DNA from: Promicromonospora sukumoe
GTDB lineage: Bacteria > Actinomycetota > Actinomycetes > Actinomycetales > Cellulomonadaceae
Reading direction: 5' to 3'
Assembly: GCF_014137995.1 (NCBI RefSeq)
Contig: NZ_JACGWV010000001.1
Span: forward strand, 124,001-188,000
DNA length: 64,000 bases
Shown: one piece after another, positions 26,269-35,181 of the stretch
Numbering within the stretch: position 1 is the first letter of the stretch
How the letters are laid out: the number at the start of each line of letters is the position of its first letter
The notes under the pieces: model-generated
Databases searched by the model: none
What the model was told of the DNA's origin: nothing
What the model saw: only the letters and a program-made list of their open reading frames with translations
Program-made: the position numbers and the translations under genes

Positions 26269-27140
26269 GCACCCTGGTTCTTCTGCTCGCCACGGGCCTC
26301 GGGCTCGGCGGGCTCTACTTCCTCGTCGCCTCGGGGCTGTCCCTGATCTACGGCCTGATGGGCGTGCTGAACTTCGCGCACGGGTCGTTCCTCACGCTCG
26401 GCGCGTTCGTCGGGCTGGCGGCCGGCAACCTGGTCGGCGCGGGCACGTGGGGCGGCCTGCTGCTGGGCCTCCTGGTCGGCGCGCTGACCGGAGCCGCCGC
26501 GGCGACCGCCACCGAGCTTGGTCTTATCCGGCCCCTCTACAACCGGCACATCGAGCAGGTGCTCGTGACCGTCGGGCTCTCGCTCGCCACGGTCGCGCTG
26601 TTCGAGGGCATCTGGGGTCCCAACCCTCGCAACGTCACGCGCACCGACTGGCTCGCCTCGACCACCGACGTGCTGGGCGCGCACGTGCCGAACACCGCGT
26701 TCCTCAACGTGCTCGCCGCGGCCGCGGTGCTCGCCGGGATCGTCGCGTTCCTGCGGTACACGCGGTACGGCCTGATCATCCGCGCGGGCGTGGAGAACCG
26801 GGCCATGGTGACGGCGCTCGGCATCGACGTGCGCCAGGCGTTCACGCTCGTGTTCGCCGTCGGCGGGGCGGCGGCCGGACTGGGCGGCGTGCTCGCCACG
26901 CAGTCGCTGAACTACGTGTCGCCGCACATGGGTGCGAGCCTGCTGATCTTCGCGTTCATCGTCACGGTGATCGGCGGCATGGGCTCGCTGACCGGGGCGG
27001 CGGTGGCGTCCGTCGTCGTCGCCGTGCTCCAGCAGCTCGCCAACTTCTACCTGAACAACACCGGCGACCTGATCGTCGTCCTGCTCCTGGCGCTCGTGCT
27101 GCTCGTGCGCCCGTCCGGACTGATGGGGAGGCCCGCATGA
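26265..27140 (+). CDS. ABC transporter permease, LivH type
   Basis: 291-residue membrane subunit with about eight helices. Family hallmarks: LIYGLMGVLNFAHGSF near the N-terminus and the cytoplasmic EAA-like region LIIRAGVENRAMVTALGIDV. The start overlaps the preceding stop (ATGA) and the end overlaps the LivM-type gene, so all subunits are made stoichiometrically. Confidence 0.93.
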   Translation: MSTLVLLLATGLGLGGLYFLVASGLSLIYGLMGVLNFAHGSFLTLGAFVGLAAGNLVGAGTWGGLLLGLLVGALTGAAAATATELGLIRPLYNRHIEQVLVTVGLSLATVALFEGIWGPNPRNVTRTDWLASTTDVLGAHVPNTAFLNVLAAAAVLAGIVAFLRYTRYGLIIRAGVENRAMVTALGIDVRQAFTLVFAVGGAAAGLGGVLATQSLNYVSPHMGASLLIFAFIVTVIGGMGSLTGAAVASVVVAVLQQLANFYLNNTGDLIVVLLLALVLLVRPSGLMGRPA

Positions 27141-28228
27141 ACCGCGTCACCACCCGCCTCGGCGGCCTCGCGCTCCTGGTGCTCCTGGGCTGCCTGCCGC
27201 TGCTCGCGATCCCCGTCCCGGGCGTGTTGCCGGGCTACACGTACGAGCCGGGCACGCTCCAGCTCCTGGCCCTGTGCTGGCTGACGGCGGCGCTCGCGCT
27301 CTCGTACCACCTGCTGTTCGGGGTCGCGGGGCTGATGAGCTTCGGGCACGCGCTGTACTTCGCGGCCGGCATCTACGGCCTGGCCATCGTGCTGGACCGC
27401 ACCGACGTGCCGCTCCTGCCCGCCGCCGCGCTCGTGCTCGTGGGCGGCGTGGCCCTCGCGTTCGTCGTCGGCGCCATCTCGCTGCGGGTCACCGGCATCT
27501 CGTTCGCCATGGTCACGCTCGCGTTCGCCCAGGCGGGCAACGTGCTGGTCCGGCGCGACCAGGGCGACCTGACCGGCGGCGAGGAGGGGCTCGCGCTCGC
27601 CACCGACGGCGTCCCGGCTGCCCTGGTCGGCGTGGTCAACACGCGCAACCTGTACTGGCTCGCGCTCGTCGTGCTGCTGCTCGTCTACCTGGTGGTGCTG
27701 TGGATCGAGCGCAGCCGGGCCGGGCACGTCGCCGCCGCTGTACGGGAGAACGAGGTGCGCGTGCGCATCATCGGCGGGCGCCCCTACTTGACCAAGCTCG
27801 TGGTGTTCGTGCTGGCCGCGTCGCTCGCTACCGTCGTCGGGATGGCGTACCTGCTGCTCCAGTCCGGCGCCTCGCCGGCGACGTCGACCGCCGACTTCAC
27901 GCTCACCCTCCTGGTCATGGTGGTGCTGGGCGGGGTCGGCTCGCGCTGGGGCGCCGTCGTCGGGGCCGTGCTCTACACGCTGCTGGACCAGCGGCTCGCC
28001 GAGCTCGCCCACTCCGAGGCCGTGGCCGGGCTGCCCGCCGTGCTCCGCATCCCGCTCTCCGAGCCGATGTTCCTGCTGGGCACCTGCTTCGTGCTGGTCG
28101 TGATCTTCCTGCCGGGCGGGCTGGCGGGTGCGGCCGAGCGGCTCGCCGCGCGCCGTCGGCCCGGGAGCGACCCGGACGGGAGCGGGCCCGCGCCCGGCGT
28201 GCCCGCCCCCGAGGGGGCCGTGGCATGA
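27137..28228 (+). CDS. ABC transporter permease, LivM type
   Basis: 363-residue membrane subunit, eight to ten helices. LLFGVAGLMSFGHALYFAAG and AAVRENEVRVRIIGGRPYLTK are the LivM-type motifs; a Pro/Gly-rich cytoplasmic tail of about 30 residues ends the protein. ATGA overlaps on both sides. With the LivH-type protein it forms the translocation path. Confidence 0.92.
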   Translation: MNRVTTRLGGLALLVLLGCLPLLAIPVPGVLPGYTYEPGTLQLLALCWLTAALALSYHLLFGVAGLMSFGHALYFAAGIYGLAIVLDRTDVPLLPAAALVLVGGVALAFVVGAISLRVTGISFAMVTLAFAQAGNVLVRRDQGDLTGGEEGLALATDGVPAALVGVVNTRNLYWLALVVLLLVYLVVLWIERSRAGHVAAAVRENEVRVRIIGGRPYLTKLVVFVLAASLATVVGMAYLLLQSGASPATSTADFTLTLLVMVVLGGVGSRWGAVVGAVLYTLLDQRLAELAHSEAVAGLPAVLRIPLSEPMFLLGTCFVLVVIFLPGGLAGAAERLAARRRPGSDPDGSGPAPGVPAPEGAVA

Positions 28229-29775
28229 GCGACCTGCACACGCTCGGCCGGTGGCCCCGCGACCGCGCCCTGGCGACGCCCGACCGCGTGGCCGTGGACG
28301 ACCGCGGCGTCACCCTGACCTACCGCGCCCTGGACGCCCGGGCGACGGCGCTCGCGGCCCGGCTGCTCGACGCCGGCTACGGGGTGGGCGACCGGATCGC
28401 GACCGTGACCGGGAACAGCTCCGACCAGGTGGTGCTGTTCTTCGCCTGCGCCAAGGCCGGGCTGGTGCTCGCGCCACTGTCGTGGCGACTGTCGCCGCAC
28501 GAGCTCGCGGCGCAGCTCGACCAGGCCGACCCCGCGCTCGTGCTCGTCGAGGAGGAGTGCGGCACCCTGGCCGACGCCGCGCTCGAACGGCTGCCGCTCC
28601 CGCTGTCGCGCACGGCGCTGGGGCCGCACGGCGTGGAGGCGCGGGTGCCGGCGCCCACCCGTCGTCGGGCTGACCTCGACGCGCGGCCCGCCGGACCGCC
28701 GCACCGCATGGTGCGCGACGACGACCCGCTGCTGCTGGTGTTCACGTCCGGCACGGGCGGCACCTCGCGGGGCGCGCTGCTCACCCACGCCAACTGCTTC
28801 TGGAACAACCTCTCGTTGTCCCGGACGGTCGAGCTGACCAGCACGGACGTGGTGCTCTCCGTGCTGCCGCAGTTCCACGTGGGCGGCTGGAACATCCAGC
28901 CGCTGCTGGCCTGGTGGACCGGCGCGACCGTGGTGCTGGAGCGCACCTTCGAGCCCGAGCGGGTGCTGCGCCTGGTCGCCGACCGGCGGGTCACCACGAT
29001 GATGGGCGTGCCCACCAACTACCTGCTGCTCGCCGAGCACCCCGGGTTCGCGGCGGCCGACCTGACCTCGCTGCGGCACGCCGTCGTCGGCGGAGCGCCC
29101 ATGCCGGAGCCGCTGCTGCGCGCCTGGCACCGGCGCGGCGTCGCGCTCACCCAGGGCTACGGCCTCACCGAGGCCGGCCCCAACGTGCTCTGCCTGCCCG
29201 ACGACGTGGCGCGCGACCGGCTCGGCTCCGCCGGCGTGCCCTACCCGCACGTCGAGGTCGCCGTGGCCGACCCCGTCACCGGTGAGCACCTCGCGGGCCC
29301 CGCGACCGGGGAGCTGCTCGTGCGTGGCCCCAGCGTGTTCGCGGGCTACTTCCGGGAGCCGGAGGCGACGGCGGCGTCGTTCGCGGGCGGCTGGCTGCGC
29401 ACCGGCGACCTGGTGGAACGCGACGCCGACGGGTACTACCGCGTGGTGGACCGGCTCAAGGACGTGTTCATCACGGGCGGCGAGAACGTGACCCCGGCCG
29501 AGGTCGAGGCCGCGCTGCGCCGGCACCCCGCGGTGGCCGACGCCGCCGTCGTCGGTGTGCCCGACGACCGCTGGGGCGAGGTGGGCCACGCCTTCGTGGT
29601 GCCGCGCGGCGGGCAGCTCACCGACGCGGAGGACCTGGAGGCCTTCTGCCGCCGCGAGCTCGCGGGGTTCAAGGTGCCCCGGCACTTCGATCTCGTCCCC
29701 GACCTGCCACGCTCGTCCCTGAACAAGGTGGTGCGCTCGGCGCTCCACGTACGCCCTGCCGAGGAGGCCCGGTGA
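28225..29775 (+). CDS. AMP-dependent acyl-CoA ligase
   Basis: 516-residue member of the ANL superfamily, activating a carboxylic acid with ATP and CoA. The P-loop motif A3 is FTSGTGGTSRGALLTH, slightly divergent from TSGTTGxPKG; A5 is QGYGLTEAGPN, A7 GWLRTGDLVERD, A8 RLKDVFITGGENV, and the catalytic lysine lies in RSSLNKVVR at the C-terminus. The start overlaps the permease gene, so uptake and CoA activation are linked, typical of a transporter for fatty, aromatic or hydroxy acids. In this context acetoacetate, 3-hydroxybutyrate or another short acid is plausible; substrate not determinable. Confidence 0.88.
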   Translation: MSDLHTLGRWPRDRALATPDRVAVDDRGVTLTYRALDARATALAARLLDAGYGVGDRIATVTGNSSDQVVLFFACAKAGLVLAPLSWRLSPHELAAQLDQADPALVLVEEECGTLADAALERLPLPLSRTALGPHGVEARVPAPTRRRADLDARPAGPPHRMVRDDDPLLLVFTSGTGGTSRGALLTHANCFWNNLSLSRTVELTSTDVVLSVLPQFHVGGWNIQPLLAWWTGATVVLERTFEPERVLRLVADRRVTTMMGVPTNYLLLAEHPGFAAADLTSLRHAVVGGAPMPEPLLRAWHRRGVALTQGYGLTEAGPNVLCLPDDVARDRLGSAGVPYPHVEVAVADPVTGEHLAGPATGELLVRGPSVFAGYFREPEATAASFAGGWLRTGDLVERDADGYYRVVDRLKDVFITGGENVTPAEVEAALRRHPAVADAAVVGVPDDRWGEVGHAFVVPRGGQLTDAEDLEAFCRRELAGFKVPRHFDLVPDLPRSSLNKVVRSALHVRPAEEAR

Positions 29776-30425
29776 GCACCATCTCCCAGCCCATGACCAA
29801 GGGGGAGCGCACCCGCGCGCGCATCCTCGTCGCCGCCGAGCAGGTGTTCGCCGACCTCGGCTTCCACGACGCCTCGATCGTGAAGATCACGGAGGCCGCC
29901 GGCGTCGGGCAGGGCACGTTCTACCTGTACTTCACGTCGAAGATCGAGATCTTCGACGAGGTGGTCGAGGACCTGAACCGGCGGGTGCGGCACGCGATGA
30001 TCGCGGCGTCCTCGCAGGCGACCGGGCGCATCGAGGCGGAGCGGGCCGGGTTCCGGGCGTTCTTCGAGTTCACGGCCGAGCACCCGGCGCTCTACCGGAT
30101 CGTGCGGCAGGCCGAGTTCGTGTCGCCCGGCGCGCTGCGGCTGCACTACACCCGGATCGTCGAGGGCTACCGCGACGGCCTCGCGAAGGCGCAGGAGGCC
30201 GGGGAGGTCGGCGACATCGACCCCGAGGTGGCCGCCTGGGCGCTCATGGGCATCGGCGAGATCGTGGGGATGCGGTGGGTCCTGTGGGGGCCGGACGTCG
30301 AGCCCGGCGGCCCGACGTCGGCCGTCCCGCCCGAGGTGTTCGACCAGGCGATGACGTTCATCGAGCGGGCGCTGGCGCCCGGGGGGACCGGCACGGGCCG
30401 GAACGAGGGGGAGGTACGTCCATGA
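29772..30425 (+). CDS. TetR-family transcriptional regulator
   Basis: 217 residues. N-terminal helix-turn-helix (about 13-58: RARILVAAEQVFADLGFHDA, then GVGQGTFYLYFTSK) and an all-helical ligand domain. GTG start overlaps the ligase stop by four bases. As the only regulator in this operon it is likely to control the promoters at 23326-23446, where an inverted repeat and a related site occur; acyl-CoA ligands are common for TetR proteins next to acyl-CoA ligases (inference). Confidence 0.88.
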   Translation: MSTISQPMTKGERTRARILVAAEQVFADLGFHDASIVKITEAAGVGQGTFYLYFTSKIEIFDEVVEDLNRRVRHAMIAASSQATGRIEAERAGFRAFFEFTAEHPALYRIVRQAEFVSPGALRLHYTRIVEGYRDGLAKAQEAGEVGDIDPEVAAWALMGIGEIVGMRWVLWGPDVEPGGPTSAVPPEVFDQAMTFIERALAPGGTGTGRNEGEVRP

Positions 30426-31393
30426 GCATGGTCGACCAGGTGGAGGCGACCGGATCGCACACCTACGCCACGCACGACGTGGTGGTTGCGGGCGGCAGGT
30501 TGCGGGTAGGGGTCTGGGAGCCGACGGCGCCCGTCGCGACCGGGCCGGACGGCACACCGCTGCCCGCCGTCGTGCTGGTGCACGGCATCACCGCCTCGCA
30601 CCGCGCCTGGCCGGCGATCGCCGCCGCGCTGCCCGGCCGCCGCGTCATCGCGCCCGACCTGCGTGGCCGCGGCCGCAGCAACGGGCTGCCCGGCCCGTAC
30701 GGCATGGCCGCGCACGCCGACGACGTCGCCGCGGTGGTCCGGGCGCTCGCCGAGGGGCCGGCCGTCGTCGTGGGGCACTCGATGGGCGGGTTCGTGTCGC
30801 TCGTGCTGACGCACCGCCACCCGGACCTGGTGGAGCGGCTCGTGCTCGTGGACGGCGGGCTGCCGATCCCGCTCCCGCCCGGTGTGCCGGACGGAGCGAC
30901 GCCCGAGGAGCTGGTGCGGGCCCTGCTCGGCCCCGCGATCGAGCGGCTGACCCAGACGTTCCCGAGCGCCGAGGCGTACCGGGAGTTCTGGCGGGCGCAC
31001 CCCGCCTTCGCGGAGTGGAACCCCGTGGTGGAGCAGTACGTGGACTACGACCTGGCGGAGTACCCGGCAGGGGATGGTGTGGTGGGCGGGACCGTGCTCC
31101 GGCCGGCGACGTCGCCCGACGCCGTCGCCGCGGACTCGGCCGACTCCGCACGAGGCGACGCCCTGCCCGCCGCGCTCGCGTGGGCCGCCGAGACCGGCCT
31201 GCCGATCACGTTCCTGCGCGCCCCGCGTGGACTGCTCGACCAGCCCGGCGGCATGTACCCGGCCGGGACTGTCGCCGAGTGGTCGGTCCGGCTCCCCGGG
31301 CTGACGGCGAGCGAGGTGCCGGGCGTGAACCACTACACGATCATCATGGCGGAGCCGGGGATCTCGGCGGTGAGGGCCGCGGTACGGGGGTGA
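30422..31393 (+). CDS. Alpha/beta hydrolase
   Basis: 323-residue cytoplasmic hydrolase. Oxyanion motif V-L-V-H-G-I-T near residue 54, nucleophile elbow G-H-S-M-G-G (about 119-124), and late histidine in GVNHYTI (about 302). No signal peptide. Overlaps the TetR gene by four bases and closes the operon. In a depolymerase/transport context it could hydrolyse imported hydroxyacid oligomers or an ester or lactone; this is inference from position only. Confidence 0.85.
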   Translation: MSMVDQVEATGSHTYATHDVVVAGGRLRVGVWEPTAPVATGPDGTPLPAVVLVHGITASHRAWPAIAAALPGRRVIAPDLRGRGRSNGLPGPYGMAAHADDVAAVVRALAEGPAVVVGHSMGGFVSLVLTHRHPDLVERLVLVDGGLPIPLPPGVPDGATPEELVRALLGPAIERLTQTFPSAEAYREFWRAHPAFAEWNPVVEQYVDYDLAEYPAGDGVVGGTVLRPATSPDAVAADSADSARGDALPAALAWAAETGLPITFLRAPRGLLDQPGGMYPAGTVAEWSVRLPGLTASEVPGVNHYTIIMAEPGISAVRAAVRG

Positions 31394-31461
31394 GCCGCAG
31401 GGTGTCGCGCACCGGCGACGCCATGAGCTAAATCCAGTACATTGCTCGCATATCGGGGTGG

Positions 31462-32691
31462 GTGCGAGCGGGGGTGTGCGTGTTGAGGCCGACCGGACCT
31501 GACCTGCCTGACCTTCGCCGCCGGGTGACGACCGCCCAGACACGTCTGCTCGCCACGCTCGACAACGCCGCTCAGGTGACGCCGCAGGGTTCCCCGGTCT
31601 GGGGCCAGTTCGTCGATGTGCCGGCGCGTTCGCGTCAGTTCGGGATCTACGGGACCTGTGCCGCTCTCTCGGTCCTGGCGCGCCATGATCGCGACACGCG
31701 ACCGACTCTCCGGGTCTTGCCGCAGATCGAACCCGAGTCCGCGACCCACCCTCGGTTCGACGCGTCGGACCTGCTGCTCACCTTCAAGGTGACGGCCATC
31801 GTCGAGGCCCTGGGCGTCTCGAAGCTGTCCGACGCCAAGGATCAGCCGATCGTCCGGACCCTGGTCGACGGACTGGTCGACGACCAGGGCTGGGGCGACC
31901 ACCTCGTGTCCTCCGAACCTGAACCGCCACGCGTGCTGGCGACGTCGCAGGCACTCATCGCCCTGGTGCCGTTCTGTGGCGGTGGTCCGGCCCGTCGGTT
32001 CGACGGCCCGGTGGCCTGGCTCCAGGGTGAGCTCAGCAACAACTCTGGCCTGGACACCATCGAGATCGCGTTCGGTTGTCTCGCGCTCGCTCGCATGCGG
32101 GACGCGGGTCTCGGGCTCGACGACACGGACTCGGTCATCAGGCAGACGACGCGCAGTCTGGCTCCGTGGTTGCGCGGACGATGGAGCACGCCGCTCGAGT
32201 ACGTTCAGTACCACTACTACGTACCGGCGCCCGACGACGCCAGGAACCACCAGGTGTCGTTCCCTCTGCAGATCATCGTCGCGCTCGCCCTGCTCACCTC
32301 AGGTTCGTGGCGGCCTGCTCGTCACGCGGTGCACGGCATCGCCGGTGACTTGTTCGACACGGTCGAGAGGAACGGCGGAACCCGGTCGACGGCCAGCAAG
32401 AGGCAGCCCATGGTGGACATCAACTGGGTGGATCAGCTCCTGGAGATCTACCTGCGGCAGCAGGCTCTCCGCCCGGTCTCCTGGCGTCTGACGGGCATCC
32501 TCCGGCGCATGCGATGGCTGTCGCGTCTCGCCGTCCTCGCCCTCCTTCTGGCGGTCACCGTGGTCGCGACCGTGATCGCCGTCGATCCCGGGATCAGCGC
32601 TCTGACGACCGCCGTGGTGACGACGGTCGTGGCCATCTCGAGCGGTATCGCGACGTCGGTCATCCAGGTCTGGCTGCGGTTCAAGGACTGA
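31462..32691 (+). CDS. Unrecognised protein: helical-repeat domain plus two C-terminal membrane helices
   Basis: 409 residues from GTG 31462; GTG 31474, GTG 31480 and TTG 31483 are alternative starts. No family recognised with confidence. The body (about 20-340) is helical, with motifs reminiscent of alpha-alpha toroid proteins of the terpenoid-cyclase/prenyltransferase fold (RQFGIYGTCAALSVLAR, IEIAFGCLALARM). Two hydrophobic helices end it (about 350-375 and 382-402), with a short basic tail. GC content and codon use look lower-GC than its neighbours, and it interrupts the two halves of the hydroxybutyrate locus on its own, suggesting acquisition. It ends 9 bases from the convergent LysR gene. 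Catalytic aspartates of true cyclases are not evident. Confidence 0.55.
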   Translation: MRAGVCVLRPTGPDLPDLRRRVTTAQTRLLATLDNAAQVTPQGSPVWGQFVDVPARSRQFGIYGTCAALSVLARHDRDTRPTLRVLPQIEPESATHPRFDASDLLLTFKVTAIVEALGVSKLSDAKDQPIVRTLVDGLVDDQGWGDHLVSSEPEPPRVLATSQALIALVPFCGGGPARRFDGPVAWLQGELSNNSGLDTIEIAFGCLALARMRDAGLGLDDTDSVIRQTTRSLAPWLRGRWSTPLEYVQYHYYVPAPDDARNHQVSFPLQIIVALALLTSGSWRPARHAVHGIAGDLFDTVERNGGTRSTASKRQPMVDINWVDQLLEIYLRQQALRPVSWRLTGILRRMRWLSRLAVLALLLAVTVVATVIAVDPGISALTTAVVTTVVAISSGIATSVIQVWLRFKD

Positions 32692-32700
32692 CGACCACGA

Positions 32701-33639
32701 TCAGCTCTCACCACGGGAGGACACGTGGCCGAGCATACGGTCGCGCTGGCGGTTCATCTCGTCGCCGAGCACCTGTACGACGGCGGCCACGGCGGGCCGG
32801 CGCCATGACTCGCTCCGGATCACCGCCCAGTAGGGCAGCCGCTCGGTGACGTCGTCGGGCAGGAGGCGCACCAGGTCGTCGTGCCGGTCGGCCATGAAGC
32901 AGGGCAGGAACCCCAGGCCCGCCCCGGCGCGCGTGGCCTCGACGTGCACGAACACGTTGGTTGAGGCCAGCGCGTCGGGCATGCCGGGCACCAGGCGGCG
33001 CGGCGCGTCAAGGTCGTTGACCTGGAGCATGGAGTCCACGAAGTAGACCAGGCCGTGCTTCGACATCTCCTCGACCGTGGTCGGCGTGCCGTGCCGCTCC
33101 AGGTACTCGCGCGAGCCGTACATGCCGAGCACGTACTCGCCCAGGCGCACGGCCTTGGCCCGCTGCACGCTCGGTTCTCCGACGACGACGTCGACGTCGA
33201 CCCCCGAGCGGTGGTGCGTCGCCACGCGGGTGACCGTGACGAGCTCGACCGACAGCTCCGGGTGCGCGCCCCGCAGCCGGGCGATGGCGGGGGAGGCGAC
33301 GTACGCGCTGAACCCGTCGGTCGCCGTCATGCGCACGACGCCGGTGATCGGGTCGGCCTCGGTGTCGCCCGCGACGAGGCGGTCGACGGCGTCGGACACG
33401 GCCTCGCCGGCGCGGGCCGCGCGCCGGCCCAGCGTCGTCAGCTCCCAGCCGTCCGCGCCGCGCACCAGGAGGCGCCCGCCGAGGGCGCGCTCCAGCGCCG
33501 TGATGTTGCGGGCGACCGTGGTGTGGTTGACGCCGAGGGCCTGCGCCGCCGTCGTGTACCGGCCGGTGCGCGCCACGGCGAGCAGCACCAGGAGCTGGTC
33601 GGCGACCTGGCCGGCCGGCGGGTCGTTGCGGGCTGGCAT
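32701..33639 (-). CDS. LysR-family transcriptional regulator
   Basis: 312 residues. N-terminal winged helix (about 13-72: LLVLLAVARTGRYTTAAQAL, then GVNHTTVARNITALE) and a LysR substrate-binding domain. It diverges from the MFS/3-hydroxybutyrate dehydrogenase/CoA-transferase genes, the classical arrangement for activation of the divergent operon. An inverted repeat suited to a regulator lies in the gap. Confidence 0.9.
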   Translation of the reverse strand: MPARNDPPAGQVADQLLVLLAVARTGRYTTAAQALGVNHTTVARNITALERALGGRLLVRGADGWELTTLGRRAARAGEAVSDAVDRLVAGDTEADPITGVVRMTATDGFSAYVASPAIARLRGAHPELSVELVTVTRVATHHRSGVDVDVVVGEPSVQRAKAVRLGEYVLGMYGSREYLERHGTPTTVEEMSKHGLVYFVDSMLQVNDLDAPRRLVPGMPDALASTNVFVHVEATRAGAGLGFLPCFMADRHDDLVRLLPDDVTERLPYWAVIRSESWRRPAVAAVVQVLGDEMNRQRDRMLGHVSSRGES

Positions 33640-33655
33640 GCCGTGACGTTACCAA

Positions 33656-33671
33656 TGTGCATCCGTGCACA
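33656..33671. promoter_or_regulatory. Palindromic operator candidate between LysR gene and MFS gene
   Basis: TGTGCA-TCCG-TGCACA is a perfect 6+6 inverted repeat 17 bases upstream of the LysR start and about 135 bases before the transporter. Position fits a LysR autoregulatory and activation site. Confidence 0.45.
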
Positions 33672-33804
33672 CGGCGTCTGCCGACTTCGTCATTGCTGCG
33701 CACGGCGCTTCCCCGGAACACTCGGCGGGTCACAGGTGGCAGGAGGCGCGGACCGCGCGAGCCCGCCACACCCCGTGTCAGAGCCGACACCTAGGAGCAC
33801 CAGC

Positions 33805-35181
33805 ATGTCTGCAGAGCAGAGTGCACAGCAGGGCACCCACGCACCGGACGACCGGTCGCTGATCAGGCGCATCGTCGCCGCCTCGATGGCCGGCACCGTC
33901 GTCGAGTGGTACGACTTCTTCCTCTACGCGACCGCCGCGGCGCTCGTGTTCAACAAGGTGCTCATGCCCGAGACGGGCAACGCCTACGACGCGATCATCG
34001 CGGCGTTCGTGACCTACGCCGTCGGCTTCCTCGCCCGTCCGCTGGGCGGAATCATCTTCGGCCACCTGGGCGACAAGCTCGGGCGCAAGTACACGCTGCA
34101 GTTCACGATCGTGCTGATCGGCGTGGCGACCGTGCTCATGGGCTGCCTGCCCACGTTCCAGCAGGTCGGCTTCCTCGCCCCGGCGCTCCTGGTCATCCTG
34201 CGCTTCGTGCAGGGCGTGGCGCTCGGCGGCGAGTGGGGCGGCGCCGTGCTGCTCGTCGCGGAGCACAGCCGCGACGACGAGCGGGCCCGCTGGACGGCGT
34301 GGCCGCAGGCCGGTGTCCCCGCGGGCAACCTGCTCGCGACCGTCGTGCTCTACACGATGTCGGCCACGCTGACCGACGAGGCCTTCCTCGCCTGGGGCTG
34401 GCGCGTCGCGTTCTGGCTCTCGGCCGTCGTCATCGTCGTGGGCTACTACGTGCGCACCCGCGTCTCCGACGCCCCCATCTACGAGGAGGCCAAGGCCGAG
34501 ATCCAGGAGGGCGACAACGCCTACGGCGTGCTCGAGGTCATCAAGCGCTACCCGCGCGGCGTCCTCACCGGCATGGGCCTGCGGTTCGCGGAGAACATCC
34601 TGTACTACCTCGTGGTCAGCTTTTCGATCGTCTACCTCGGCACCGGGCTCGGCATGGACACGACGCGCATCCTCGGCGTCGTCGCGGCCGCGCACGCGTT
34701 CCACTTCGTGGTGATCCTCGCCGTGGGCCGCCTCGCCGACAGCGTCGGCCGCAAGCCGCTCTACATCACGGGCGCCGTGCTCGGCGCGACCTGGTGCTGG
34801 TTCGCCTTCCCCGCGATGGACACCAAGAACGTCTGGGTCATCCTGGCCGTGCTCATGGCCGGGCTGCTGTTCCACGCCCTGATGTACGCGGTGCAGCCGG
34901 CCATCATGGCCGAGATGTTCCCGACCCGGATGCGGTACTCCGGCGTCTCCATCAGCTACCAGGTCACCTCCATCGTGGCCGGCTCGCTGGCCCCGATCCT
35001 GGCCACGACCTGGCTCAAGAACACCGGCTCCTGGTGGCCCACCGCCGTCTACATGGCGATCGCCGCGCTCATCACGCTGGTCGCGGCCGTCGCGCTGCGC
35101 GAGACCAAGGGCGCCTCCCTGCACGCGCTCGACGCCGAGGACCAGGCCCGCGAGCGGGCGCTCGCCGAGGGCCGGTCGTGA
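33805..35181 (+). CDS. MHS-family MFS transporter
   Basis: 458-residue, twelve-helix metabolite:proton symporter of the major facilitator superfamily. Motifs: GTVVEWYDFFLYATAAAL (helix 1), GHLGDKLGRKYTL (loop 2-3), RFVQGVALGGEWGGAVLLV (helix 4), GRLADSVGRKPLY (loop 8-9). ATG follows CTAGGAGCAC. It overlaps the 3-hydroxybutyrate dehydrogenase gene by four bases, so 3-hydroxybutyrate or acetoacetate is the likely cargo (inference; MHS members carry many small acids). Confidence 0.9.
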   Translation: MSAEQSAQQGTHAPDDRSLIRRIVAASMAGTVVEWYDFFLYATAAALVFNKVLMPETGNAYDAIIAAFVTYAVGFLARPLGGIIFGHLGDKLGRKYTLQFTIVLIGVATVLMGCLPTFQQVGFLAPALLVILRFVQGVALGGEWGGAVLLVAEHSRDDERARWTAWPQAGVPAGNLLATVVLYTMSATLTDEAFLAWGWRVAFWLSAVVIVVGYYVRTRVSDAPIYEEAKAEIQEGDNAYGVLEVIKRYPRGVLTGMGLRFAENILYYLVVSFSIVYLGTGLGMDTTRILGVVAAAHAFHFVVILAVGRLADSVGRKPLYITGAVLGATWCWFAFPAMDTKNVWVILAVLMAGLLFHALMYAVQPAIMAEMFPTRMRYSGVSISYQVTSIVAGSLAPILATTWLKNTGSWWPTAVYMAIAALITLVAAVALRETKGASLHALDAEDQARERALAEGRS

